This document shows positions 1-6,897 of a stretch of DNA of 35,920 nucleotides, piece after piece; position 1 is the first letter of the stretch, and every line of letters begins with the position of its first letter. The notes beneath the pieces were generated by a model. That model had not been told where the DNA came from, did no database searches, and worked only from the letters and a program-made list of their open reading frames with translations. Source of the DNA: an uncultured Nitrospira sp. (lineage in GTDB: Bacteria; Nitrospirota; Nitrospiria; Nitrospirales; Nitrospiraceae); NCBI GenBank assembly GCA_946479785.1, contig CAMLHQ010000031.1, forward strand, positions 1 through 35,920. Reading direction: 5' to 3'. A program made the position numbers and the translations under genes.

Positions 1-2
1 GG

Positions 3-50
3 TTTGTCGCCATCGGGATCTGGGTCTTGCTCGACGCACGCGCAAGCTAG
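3..50 (+). CDS. possible 3' end of an upstream membrane protein (partial)
   Basis: An open frame enters from the window edge and stops at TAG 48-50, reading FVAIGIWVLLDARAS. The hydrophobic run followed by a charged tail looks like the last membrane segment of an integral membrane protein. Only 15 residues are visible, so no family can be named and the call could be chance. Confidence 0.25.
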   Translation, partial: FVAIGIWVLLDARAS

Positions 51-84
51 CGTTTTGAGCTGATCGCGTCGAAATCGCTGGCTT

Positions 85-635
85 GTGCGTGAGTCACCAT
101 GCGTCGCCCTCATGCAGCCGCATGCTTCCCAGTCTATCTGCAAGGCTGCGCTGAACGTCGAGGCCTACCGGGAGTTCGCCGCTCATATGAGTCTTGACGG
201 CTGGCGCGGCAGGGAAGCGAGTCTGCGTGCCGTCAAAGACCGCGCACGATCGGCACAGATCCTTGTGATGAAACATCAAGGGGCAGTCGTGGGCTCGGTT
301 GGATATTGCCCGGCTGGTAAAGGTAGTCCTAAGATCTTCCCGCCGGACTGGGCGGCCGTTCTTCTCCTTGCGGTCGCTCCAACTCACCGTGGTCGCGGTA
401 TCGCTCGAACACTCGTATCGGCGTGCATTCCGTTGCACGAAACGATTCTGCCAAGGTGATCGGTCTGTTCACGAGTGAGCTGATGACCGCTGCGCAACAA
501 CTCTACGAGTCGATGGGGTTTCGTCGAGAGAGTGAACTTCCTTCGAGATTCGGCCTTCGCTACTGGCGCTACAAGCTGCAGCTCGAAGAGCCCATTACGC
601 CGGACGCAACCTGGCTCGCGGATAGAAAGGACTGA
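85..635 (+). pseudogene. GNAT-family N-acetyltransferase, frameshifted
   Basis: The first half (from GTG 85, or ATG 111) carries the acetyl-CoA-binding signature of GNAT enzymes, RGRGIARTL, after a beta-strand reading VLLLAVAP. It then runs out of frame and stops at 457-459. The second half continues from about 423 in another frame with the typical GNAT C-terminus: IGLFTSELM, then AAQQLYESMGF, then a strand reading YWRYKLQL. Joining the halves needs one extra base (or loss of two) near 417-430 and gives a protein of about 183 residues, the normal single-domain length. The substrate cannot be predicted. The shift is either a real inactivating mutation or a sequencing/assembly error. The gene stands alone, with the minus-strand genes at 727-1517 beyond it. 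Confidence 0.75.
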
Positions 636-726
636 CGGTCACATCAGGACGACAAAAGGAATTCGAGGTACTCAGAAAACCATTCCCTGGCGCGTGGCTG
701 GTAGGCATCTCTGAAGATGCATTGGT

Positions 727-1128
727 TCACCAATATCCGAGGCCGCGGCCCAGAATTCTGACATGAAACCACAGAAGGATAGAAGAAGTTAGGCTAAGCA
801 GCGCAAGCAGGACGTTCGTGATCGTGAACACGGCGCGGCGTTCGAACAGTGTTGTGAATCGGGCCTGCAAATTGAGAGAGCGAAGCCAGTGTGGATAGGC
901 GCGCAGGTACCACCTTCTATTAATCGCATACAGCAACAAGAGCGAGACGATGCAGTAGTTGGCCGCAACGGTGATGTCCTCTAAGAGCTTGTGCAATCCC
1001 TCGTGAGATGTCGGCGGACTATCAGGAATATCGAACACGGACATCAGGGGGTAGTCTGTAAACGGAATGCTGATGAACATCCACACTAAGGTGAGGATTG
1101 CTCCCAAGAACCACATGGGTTTGCTCAT
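727..1128 (-). CDS. small membrane protein, three predicted TM segments
   Basis: I do not recognise a family. The protein is 133 residues when started at ATG 1128 (MSKPMWFLG); the open frame extends further upstream, but that part is Arg-rich, unlike a membrane protein, and overlaps the neighbouring gene. Three hydrophobic stretches are visible: about residues 5-24, 60-77 and 102-124. A short basic loop (NRRWYLRAYPHW) lies between the last two. It lies 89 bases downstream of the monooxygenase-fold gene on the same strand, so the two may be cotranscribed. The Shine-Dalgarno is weak (GGTGCAAG). The role is unknown. Confidence 0.6.
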   Translation of the reverse strand: MSKPMWFLGAILTLVWMFISIPFTDYPLMSVFDIPDSPPTSHEGLHKLLEDITVAANYCIVSLLLLYAINRRWYLRAYPHWLRSLNLQARFTTLFERRAVFTITNVLLALLSLTSSILLWFHVRILGRGLGYW

Positions 1129-1217
1129 TCTGCTTGCACCTCTCGGGCACGGCTGTCTTCGTCGGAGTATGACATAGCGCCGCCGACGTGCAACGAAATA
1201 AGGATCAGGAGAGGACT

Positions 1218-1517
1218 CTACCTCATGACAGAGTATCGACGGATATCCGGCTCGGCGGCGAGATACCCGGCCAGCTTCACGAACGCGTCCCTGATGTGCG
1301 CGGTGGAAAAATGCGCTTGCTCCGCCGCAGCACTCTCCCACTCTTCGACAAACACAAAGTCGGTCGGATCCGATCGGTTTTGGAGGAGCTGATAACTGAG
1401 ACAGCCGGGCTCATTGCGGGTTGGATCGACGACCCCGATCAGGATCCCGCGGACATGTTCCACGCTGTCTGCCTTGGCGGACACTCTTGCAAGGACTCTC
1501 AAACGATGTTCCGGCAT
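1218..1517 (-). CDS. antibiotic biosynthesis monooxygenase (ABM)-fold protein, YgiN-like
   Basis: A 99-residue single-domain protein of the dimeric alpha/beta-barrel ABM family. Visible family features are an N-terminal strand RVLARVSAKAD, the segment TRNEPGCLSYQLLQN, the strand FVFVEEWESAAAEQAHF, and the late segment HIRDAFVKLAGYLAAEPDIRRY. Members include quinol monooxygenases such as YgiN and haem-degrading or polyketide-modifying enzymes; the small cofactor-free form seen here does not reveal its substrate. The length is typical of the family. It is divergent from the small winged-helix-like gene at 1712, with 194 bases between them that hold a dyad. The membrane protein gene at 727-1128 follows downstream. 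Confidence 0.85.
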   Translation of the reverse strand: MPEHRLRVLARVSAKADSVEHVRGILIGVVDPTRNEPGCLSYQLLQNRSDPTDFVFVEEWESAAAEQAHFSTAHIRDAFVKLAGYLAAEPDIRRYSVMR

Positions 1518-1640
1518 CTAGTTTCTCCGTTCATTGGTTGCTCGAGACTTTCCCCTGCACTCCCGAGTCACTCTGGAATGAATTCGGCCCCTGCTCAAAG
1601 AGCCGCGGGAAGGGTATCAGGTTTTTTTCTGAGACTTCCT

Positions 1641-1666
1641 GTAGAATATGCTTATAGGCATTCTAC
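1641..1666. promoter_or_regulatory. dyad GTAGAAT-N12-ATTCTAC, candidate operator
   Basis: Perfect 7-bp inverted repeat arms (1641-1647 and 1660-1666) flank a 12-base centre. They lie in the divergent intergenic region, 46 bases before the start of the small winged-helix-like gene and 124 bases before the monooxygenase-fold gene. AT-rich promoter-like bases (TTATAG) lie in the centre. It could bind a dimeric regulator, possibly the adjacent small protein itself; this is inference. Confidence 0.35.
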
Positions 1667-1711
1667 GCCACTATCCAGGAGTCATTTTGTTACCGGCAGG
1701 GAGGAAGCTTA

Positions 1712-1924
1712 ATGTCTCAGCAGAAACCTATCACCGAACGAATCCTGGAATTTCTCCGATGTGCTCCTGAATGTGACTTTGAGGCCTTGGTGACCCGCTA
1801 CCCGGAATTCACCTGGAACGAGCTCTATCTTGAAGTGTCCCGCTTGAACCGGCACGGCCTCGTGAAAGTTACAAGGGGCGTGGGAATTTTTACCATCAAA
1901 GAAACCGCGGCCAGTCCGGGATAA
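1712..1924 (+). CDS. small winged-helix-like protein, function unknown
   Basis: A 70-residue protein with a strong ribosome binding site (GGGAGGAAGCTTA before ATG). Its pattern, ITERILEFLRCAPECDFEALVTRYPEFTWNELYLEVSRLNRHGLVKVTRGVGIFTI split over helix-helix-recognition helix-wing, is that of a minimal winged helix. A first helix is followed by FEALV, a recognition-type helix WNELYLEVSRLNRHG and a beta-wing VKVTRGVGIFTI. Such small wHTH proteins often bind DNA, but no specific family is recognised. The dyad at 1641-1666 lies just upstream, compatible with autoregulation (inferred). Confidence 0.75.
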   Translation: MSQQKPITERILEFLRCAPECDFEALVTRYPEFTWNELYLEVSRLNRHGLVKVTRGVGIFTIKETAASPG

Positions 1925-2137
1925 AAGGCATCTCGCCAGGCTCGTCATCCCTTCAGGGTAGACAGAGACTCGCGAAACTGTGTACTCAGAAGCAGTCCAC
2001 CGCCACGATGGACCAGCACGGTTGCAGCCGTTGCCGGCGGGTCAATCTGTCCGTGCAGCGAGTTCACTTCTCCGTGATCGGGTGAAGGCCGAGGCTATCG
2101 AGCCCTCCACTCAACAGCACCTTCCCTACGAGAGTCA

Positions 2138-2746
2138 TTAGTCCCGGGCCGCCGGGAGCGGAATTGTCAGGAGAATTCCACCCATCACGTCTCGCGGCTT
2201 GAAATCCTTCTTGGGACTGTTTGGGTGCGCATTATGACAACCCACGCACGACTGAGATACCGCTTTATCTGCATAGAGCGCCTGGAAAACGGGAATTCCT
2301 CCCAGGGTCGTCACGCCGGTATAGGGCCGATCAGAATTCACGAGGATCTCCGTAAGGCCGGTTCGCTCGAAGTCGGTAGTTGGCTTGTTCATTTTGTTGA
2401 TCGGCCAACTGCTAATCAACCGGAATCGAAGCCCACCTCGTTCGGCAGCCACGAGCCGTCCTGCTTCCATCAAAAACTGAGCCGGGAGAGGGAGCCTGGC
2501 GGTCTCTCGCCAATTTTCGGAGGCAACAACGATACCTCGCATCTGCATCCGCTCCACAATGTCGGTGGTATAAAACGTTCGATCTGCCTGGATCACACTA
2601 TGTACATACCCGGCAACCGTTTCGGCCGGGATACACACGGATGGATCTTTCACTTTGCTTGCAACAGCGAGAGCCCACTGACCGAGTAGGCACGTTGAGA
2701 CCGCTCCAACCGCGAGTCCTAACCAGAAGCCTCTACAGTTCATCAT
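2138..2746 (-). CDS. DUF3365 (Tll0287-like) haem-binding periplasmic protein
   Basis: A 202-residue exported protein. Residues 1-27 form a signal peptide or anchor ending GQWALA. The middle region (IVVASENWRETARLPLPAQF, then FRLISSWPINKMNKPTTDFE) matches the DUF3365/Tll0287-like sensor fold. The C-terminal part has a single c-type haem motif CVGCH (Cys167, Cys170, His171) followed by NAHPNSPKKDFKPRDVMGGI, the usual DUF3365 ending. Stand-alone members are presumed monohaem electron-transfer or redox/ligand-sensing proteins; the same domain also caps sensor kinases. A good Shine-Dalgarno (AGGAAATGGAG) precedes two consecutive ATG codons. No partner kinase is adjacent. Confidence 0.88.
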   Translation of the reverse strand: MMNCRGFWLGLAVGAVSTCLLGQWALAVASKVKDPSVCIPAETVAGYVHSVIQADRTFYTTDIVERMQMRGIVVASENWRETARLPLPAQFLMEAGRLVAAERGGLRFRLISSWPINKMNKPTTDFERTGLTEILVNSDRPYTGVTTLGGIPVFQALYADKAVSQSCVGCHNAHPNSPKKDFKPRDVMGGILLTIPLPAARD

Positions 2747-2914
2747 GCGTTCTCCATTTCCTGTTCTGCCGTTATTTCATTCCCACGGTAAAAAGCATAC
2801 GCCGAAGACCGTGATAAATCGAGATGAGGGATGTATTGGCGGAGCGCGGGGTGGTGACGTCGCCACTCATGCACATGATAGAATGACCGAAACGAGAGAA
2901 GAAAGGAGACGACT

Positions 2915-3190
2915 ATGAACCCGATCATAATCGCACTAGCGACGATGCTGGCCCTGGCGCCTGCGGCGTGGGCGGATGAGGATCAAAAGGATCAGCCTCG
3001 GAAGGGTGAAATACGCGTAGACGATTTGCCGAAACCGATTCCGGAGCTGTTGCAGAAGATCCAACAGCTGAGCAAGAAGATCGAGCCGGAAATCTCGAAG
3101 CTGGGCAGCAAACTTGGAGAAGAACTCACCTTGACTGTAAAAAAACTCTGCGATGAATTGCGGTGCCAGGAACAGCCTGACTCGAAGTAA
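2915..3190 (+). CDS. small secreted helical protein, function unknown
   Basis: A 91-residue protein with a clear signal peptide (MNPIIIALATMLALAPAAWA, probable cleavage before DEDQ). The mature part is highly charged and helical, with repeated Leu/Ile spacing in PELLQKIQQLSKKIEPEIS and then KLGSKLGEELTLTVKKL, suggesting an amphipathic helical hairpin. It has two cysteines near the end (DELRCQEQ and the preceding KKLCDE). The ribosome binding site AAAGGAGACGACT is strong and fixes the start. No family is recognised. It is divergent from the DUF3365 gene. Confidence 0.75.
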   Translation: MNPIIIALATMLALAPAAWADEDQKDQPRKGEIRVDDLPKPIPELLQKIQQLSKKIEPEISKLGSKLGEELTLTVKKLCDELRCQEQPDSK

Positions 3191-3220
3191 GCTCGACACG
3201 GGTCACGGACCTGCCGCAGT

Positions 3221-3457
3221 TCAATAGTCTGTGTTGCTGCCTGTCTGCTCAATGAAGCGGTCTATTTTTTGGCGTACCGACGAGGGCAGATTGTCTGACT
3301 GTACGGTTACAGCCAGTTTCTTCCGTTCAGACGCCGAATATACACGGACATGGTATTCCTGCTCTAACTTCAGTTGCGCTGGTACGCTACCTCTGGCTGC
3401 GGCCTGTAACAATGATCGACGTTCCTCGAGTTCCGAATCCGACATATAAGACGCCAT
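3221..3457 (-). CDS. conserved-looking small cytoplasmic protein, function unknown
   Basis: A 78-residue protein with a strong ribosome binding site (AAGGAGGATGGG before ATG). It opens with a charged helix (DSELEERRSLLQAAARGSV) and then PAQLKLEQEYHVRVYSASERKK. A short strand LAVTVQSDNLP and a final helix SSVRQKIDRFIEQTG follow. No signal peptide, membrane segment or catalytic motif is visible and I do not recognise the family. It is tail-to-tail with the small secreted protein gene (30 bases apart). Confidence 0.7.
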   Translation of the reverse strand: MASYMSDSELEERRSLLQAAARGSVPAQLKLEQEYHVRVYSASERKKLAVTVQSDNLPSSVRQKIDRFIEQTGSNTDY

Positions 3458-3540
3458 CCCATCCTCCTTGGTAGTTGTTTACGCTCTTCGTGCATCCTCT
3501 TGTGACTCCCCGCCTCCGGCTCCCGCACGGTACCGTAGTT

Positions 3541-4662
3541 TCAGGCAGTGCCGTGGGGGGTGACAAGTTCGGTCGCCGTTATTCGCCTGCGGCTCATCAT
3601 GTGCGATGAATGGCCATTGATATACGCCATGGGTCGCGCAGTCGCCGCGATCCGTTCGTATAGCGCCAGATAGTCTTCAACCATACGCTGCACCGTGAAG
3701 CGAGCCTCGAACGACTCCCGGCAGTGCCATCGTTGAATGAGCGGCAAGCGGTCGATCGCTGTCACCATCTCCTCCAGGCTGTCACAGATAAATCCCGTGA
3801 CGCCGTCTTCGATGATCTCGGGAATCGATCCGCGACGATATGCAAATACCGGTGTCCCGCAGGCCAGTGCCTCGATCAAGACAATGCCGAACGGTTCCGG
3901 CCAGTCGTAGGTGCACAGCACGGCCGCCGCATCTCCGAGGAAATCGCATTTTTCTTCATCGGTGATCTCTCCGAGGTACTCTACAAGCGGGTGATCCAAC
4001 AACGGGGCAATCTGAGTTTCGAAGTACTCACGATCGACCGGATCCACTTTGGCCGCGATCCGGAGCGGGATGCCTACCCGTTTGGCGATTTCAATCGCAT
4101 GATCGGGCCGCTTTTCCGGACAGATGCGTCCAAGGTAGGCCAGATAGGAACCGGGATTGGGATGAAAAGCATAGAGGTCCGGCAGCCCGTGATACACGGT
4201 GCCCTGCCAATTGGCATCGGGTAGAGGAATACGCTGCGCATCAGAAATAGACACAACGGGCATCTCGGCATATTCACGGTATATGGGAATCAGTTCGGGA
4301 AGATCCAACCGTCCATGCAAGGTCGTCAACACCGGCGTCGCACAACGGCGACTCATCGGAAAACTCAAAAAATCCAGGTGGGAATGAATGATATCGAATC
4401 GTTCGGCCTCCGCTCCCAAGGCTTGCTCCTGCATAAGAATGAGCGGCGCATCACGATTCACCAGTGCGCTCTGCAAGCGGAGCGAGTTGGGACAGGCTTC
4501 CCGGAGACGTGCCCTAGTGACAGAATCTCCGCTGGCAAAAAGCGTAACGTCATGGCCCTGGCGAACGAGTTCTTCAGTAATATAGGAGACAATCCGTTCT
4601 GTACCTCCGTAGAGCCTGGGCGGTACGCTTTCCCAAAGAGGGGCGATTTGAGCGATGTTCAT
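3541..4662 (-). CDS. glycosyltransferase family 4 (GT-B) protein
   Basis: A 373-residue retaining glycosyltransferase that transfers a sugar from a nucleotide-sugar donor; the acceptor is unknown. The N-terminal Rossmann half begins MNIAQIAPLWESVPPRLYGG, with the glycine-rich acceptor loop YGGTER, and contains FDIIHSHLD. The C-terminal half has LAYLGRICPEKRPDHAIEIA and the GT4 E-x7-E signature EPFGIVLIEA (Glu256 and Glu264) followed by CGTPVFAYRRGSIPEII. The length is normal. Shine-Dalgarno AGGAAAGG precedes the ATG. It stands alone, with no polysaccharide cluster nearby, so a stress-related glycan or glycolipid role is only a guess. Confidence 0.92.
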   Translation of the reverse strand: MNIAQIAPLWESVPPRLYGGTERIVSYITEELVRQGHDVTLFASGDSVTRARLREACPNSLRLQSALVNRDAPLILMQEQALGAEAERFDIIHSHLDFLSFPMSRRCATPVLTTLHGRLDLPELIPIYREYAEMPVVSISDAQRIPLPDANWQGTVYHGLPDLYAFHPNPGSYLAYLGRICPEKRPDHAIEIAKRVGIPLRIAAKVDPVDREYFETQIAPLLDHPLVEYLGEITDEEKCDFLGDAAAVLCTYDWPEPFGIVLIEALACGTPVFAYRRGSIPEIIEDGVTGFICDSLEEMVTAIDRLPLIQRWHCRESFEARFTVQRMVEDYLALYERIAATARPMAYINGHSSHMMSRRRITATELVTPHGTA

Positions 4663-5059
4663 GTGAAACCTTTCCTTTCCTATTTGTTCTATTGCATGTT
4701 ACGAAGAGCGGCCGACGGCACACCTCTCGCGCTTATTCGCCATGACGACAAGGGTAAAATCCTTGTGAGAGTAACCAGAAGCGTGAAGTTTCCTGTCACG
4801 AACGGGAAAATGCACACACTGTGCCATTCAAGGACCCACCCAAAACATCATTGCACAACGCGTTTTACGTTGGACCTAGAGATTTCGCTAGTGGCGGTCG
4901 CCTTCGATAAGAGCTGAAAAGAAACACGAAAGAGGGATTTGAGTCCTCTAGCAGAACTGATCTCCTGTGTCAGGAAATCATTCCTTCGATCCTAGGGGAG
5001 GGCCTAGGCCGAACGGTTCTGTTTCAAGGATACAGTCGCAACAGACACGGAGGTGCACC
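4663..5059. other. 397-base intergenic region with bipartite CCTAGG element
   Basis: This stretch lies between the divergent glycosyltransferase and lipoprotein genes. It holds a small hairpin (ACAAGG 4748-4753 with CCTTGT 4761-4766) and, near its right end, the bipartite element at 4991-5008 and a candidate -10 at 5031-5036. No supported coding region is present; overlapping long frames are shadows without start signals. Confidence 0.6.
4991..5008 (+). promoter_or_regulatory. bipartite element CCTAGGGGAGGGCCTAGG, candidate activator site
   Basis: Two CCTAGG half-sites start exactly 12 bases apart. A candidate -10 (TACAGT, 5031-5036) lies 22 bases downstream, and the predicted transcript would start about 17 bases before the lipoprotein ATG at 5060. 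The second half-site therefore sits where a -35 box would be, an arrangement seen with activators that contact RNA polymerase. The same architecture recurs at 6611-6628. Confidence 0.5.
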
Positions 5060-5374
5060 ATGCGGATTTCAGCGGCCTTGATAATGGCGACGGTCATTAT
5101 GATGAATATGACGGCGGCGGGATGCGCCAAGAATGCGTCGGAACGCCGGGCAGCTTCCCCTACCATGAGTGAGCGCATTTCCAAGGAATCGATCATCGGA
5201 CACGTGAACGACATCGGAGCGAAATATCTTTCGATCAAGGAGAAAAATGGCGAATCCAGACGTGTGCGCGTGGACGATAACACCAAGATGGACCAGGTGG
5301 CCATCGGCGATCAGGTCAAAGCCTACGTCGCGGAGGATGGTTACGCGTCTACCATTCAGCGCGTAATTGATTAA
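5060..5374 (+). CDS. small lipoprotein with beta-rich domain, function unknown
   Basis: A 104-residue lipoprotein. The ribosome binding site GGAGGTGCACC fixes ATG 5060; an in-frame start at 4967 would put 31 hydrophilic residues before the signal peptide and is rejected. The signal peptide ends in lipobox TAAGC, so Cys at about residue 19 would be lipidated. After a short linker, the domain (SIIGHVNDIGAKYLSIKEKNG, then RRVRVDDNTKMDQVAIGDQVKAYV) has alternating strands resembling small OB-like domains of unknown function found in periplasmic proteins. The next lipoprotein gene starts four bases after its stop, so the two form an operon under the bipartite element at 4991-5008. Confidence 0.8.
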   Translation: MRISAALIMATVIMMNMTAAGCAKNASERRAASPTMSERISKESIIGHVNDIGAKYLSIKEKNGESRRVRVDDNTKMDQVAIGDQVKAYVAEDGYASTIQRVID

Positions 5375-5378
5375 CGAC

Positions 5379-6032
5379 ATGGCGAGGCTTCCGGGCATGA
5401 GATGCAGCCTTGTATGCGCGCTGTTCCTGGCCGCGACGGTCGCCGGTTGCAGCAAGTCCGAATATGTGCCGGACATCACGCTGACCCATGCTCGTCCCAT
5501 CATCGATGCGACGGCGGAATTTCACGATGTGTATCCGGCGCCGGCGCTGGTCTCCGGTAAGGAGAGCTTTGGCGTGACAGGACCGGACGCGAAACAGGTC
5601 CCGCCATACGTGCTGGCCGATCGAGTGGAGGGGGAACTGCTGGAAGCCTTCGATCAGGCCGGAGTGTTTTCGAAAATCACCACATTCGATCCGCAGCCTG
5701 ATCTTATTCTCACAGGACGTATCAATGCGCTGCGCGAGCATTATCGGCCATATATATGGACCAAGATTCCCTATGTCGAGACAGTGGCCGACTTCCTGGA
5801 CATGAAAACGCATGTGAGCAGCGGAGAGGCGGATCTCACCCTGTTTATTCTCAGACGTAGCGGCGAGCTGGTGGGCACGTACCGGGGCGTTTCCTCGTTC
5901 AAAGAAAGTTTCAATCCGACCGGAGAGGTGCCGCCCGGCACTCGCCTCAACCGCGCGCTCTCCGAGGCCGTGCAACAGATTCAAGATAAGATTCTCCGGG
6001 ACGCCGACCTGAGAACAGTCGCTTCGCGGTAG
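5379..6032 (+). CDS. lipoprotein, function unknown
   Basis: A 217-residue lipoprotein if started at ATG 5379; ATG 5397 (MRCSLVCAL) would also give an intact signal peptide. The lipobox is VAGC followed by SKSEYVP. The middle segment has PPYVLADRVEGELLEAFDQAGVFSKI and LILTGRINALREHYRPYIW. The C-terminal half has LTLFILRRSGELVGTYRGVSS and a final helix ALSEAVQQIQDKILRD. This layout (variable-subunit-like lipoprotein with a helix, then a strand pair, then a last amphipathic helix) resembles outer-membrane-associated lipoproteins that aid transport or assembly, but no family is recognised. It lies four bases after the preceding lipoprotein gene, so probable translational coupling and shared regulation. 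Confidence 0.75.
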   Translation: MARLPGMRCSLVCALFLAATVAGCSKSEYVPDITLTHARPIIDATAEFHDVYPAPALVSGKESFGVTGPDAKQVPPYVLADRVEGELLEAFDQAGVFSKITTFDPQPDLILTGRINALREHYRPYIWTKIPYVETVADFLDMKTHVSSGEADLTLFILRRSGELVGTYRGVSSFKESFNPTGEVPPGTRLNRALSEAVQQIQDKILRDADLRTVASR

Positions 6033-6388
6033 AGCTCAGATCTTAGCGCAAGGGCCTGCCCTAGTCTCAAATGCCTTCACTGGAATTATCCAAAGAGACA
6101 ACCTGTCCCGGCAAAACCGGCCTGCAAGACAGTGACTCCATCCAAATGCCGCCCCGTTGTTACGATTTATCGATCTACGAGAGCGGCACGTATCTTGTAG
6201 AGCACGATCTGTCAGGGAAAAGCATCACGCATTGCATGTCAGTTAATGCTTAAAGGTAGTGTCCTAAGGATGGGCAACCTTCTTCTTTTCGCCTGAGGCC
6301 GCCTCTCCTGTCCTACTTCTCGAATCAATGGTATTTCTTCGCCTCGATCGGCGCAGCCTTCGAGTGATTAACGCGTGAGGTGTTGCTG
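6033..6388. other. 356-base gap with degenerate bipartite element and long leader
   Basis: It holds a degenerate copy of the bipartite element (GCAAGGGCCTGCCCTAGT, 6048-6065) with a candidate -10 TATCCA at 6087-6092, the same distance as in the copy at 6611. If active, transcription would start near 6099 and give a leader of about 290 bases before the small gene at 6389. An open frame at 6071-6253 has no ribosome binding site and begins upstream of that predicted start, so I do not call it a gene. Confidence 0.4.
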
Positions 6389-6568
6389 ATGCCCAAATCA
6401 GACGATATCCTGACCGCATTCGGCGAGTGCACGCGCGTATTGATAGAACGTCTTCACGAGAATCCGCGGTTAAACATGGTTGAGCAGATGTTTATCGAGA
6501 GTCACCTCTCCCTTATTCGTTCTGCCTTCGATGGCTGGAAACGCCGGAATACCACTTCGAAGAAATAG
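6389..6568 (+). CDS. small helical protein, first of two tandem paralogues
   Basis: A 59-residue protein (ATG 6389, preceded by GAGGTG at a suitable distance; a GTG three codons upstream is in frame but too close to that site). It is alpha-helical throughout: ILTAFGECTRVLIERLHENP, then a second helix VEQMFIESHLSLIRSAFDGWKRRN. It is clearly homologous to the product of the gene at 6691: both share E(Q)-x-FIE(S/N)H, then I-(R/Q)-SA(F/Y)-x-x-WKRRNT and end in lysines. No family is recognised. The basic WKRRNT tail could bind nucleic acid or a membrane surface (speculative). Confidence 0.75.
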   Translation: MPKSDDILTAFGECTRVLIERLHENPRLNMVEQMFIESHLSLIRSAFDGWKRRNTTSKK

Positions 6569-6610
6569 CCTGTTATTACACCCACTTCAATTCACTACGT
6601 ATTCACCATC

Positions 6611-6628
6611 CCTAGGGGTCTGCCTAGT
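6611..6628 (+). promoter_or_regulatory. bipartite element CCTAGGGGTCTGCCTAGT, candidate activator site
   Basis: Half-sites CCTAGG and CCTAGT start 12 bases apart, as at 4991. A candidate -10 TATCGT (6650-6655) lies 21 bases downstream, and the predicted start would leave a leader of about 29 bases before ATG 6691 with its AGGAGG. The first eight bases, CCTAGGGG, are identical to the copy at 4991. Confidence 0.5.
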
Positions 6629-6690
6629 TTTCTTTCTTTCAACCTCCGTTATCGTCAGCCGACTGCGCGCTTTTCTAGGAGGCCAGAATA

Positions 6691-6897
6691 ATGCCCGAAA
6701 AACTCAACCGGACTTTGTCAGATTTTGGGAAGTCTTCGATGGCCTTGGCCGAGATGCTGGAAAGCGATCCACGATTTGGCCTCATCGAGCAGGTATTTAT
6801 TGAAAATCACATTCACATCCTTCAGTCGGCCTACAACACGTGGAAACGTCGAAATACACCGAAGAAAGACCAACCAACTGATCCTGGTTCACCATAA
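6691..6897 (+). CDS. small helical protein, second of two tandem paralogues
   Basis: A 68-residue protein with a strong ribosome binding site (AGGAGG ten bases before ATG). Two helices are visible: LSDFGKSSMALAEMLESDP and LIEQVFIENHIHILQSAYNTWKRRN, followed by a polar Pro-rich tail. It aligns without gaps to the product at 6389 over most of its length, with the conserved block FIENH and the tail WKRRNTPKK. Tandem duplication followed by independent promoters is likely, because the second copy has its own bipartite element and -10 between the genes. Function unknown. Confidence 0.78.
   Translation: MPEKLNRTLSDFGKSSMALAEMLESDPRFGLIEQVFIENHIHILQSAYNTWKRRNTPKKDQPTDPGSP

Noticed and set aside
1188..1712. 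174-residue plus-strand open frame
   Set aside because: It is antisense to the ABM-fold gene, rich in Arg/Ser/Pro, and has no start signal.
2743..2928. 61-residue minus-strand open frame overlapping the start of the DUF3365 gene by ATGA
   Set aside because: Its start lies inside the opposite-strand secreted-protein gene and its ribosome binding site; no site of its own, no family resemblance. The overlap alone is not enough.
4967..5059. In-frame extension of the first lipoprotein gene
   Set aside because: It would place 31 hydrophilic residues before an intact signal peptide and lipobox; ATG 5060 has a strong ribosome binding site.
6071..6253. 60-residue plus-strand open frame
   Set aside because: No ribosome binding site and no recognisable fold; it begins upstream of the predicted transcript start near 6099. 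Kept as a possibility only.
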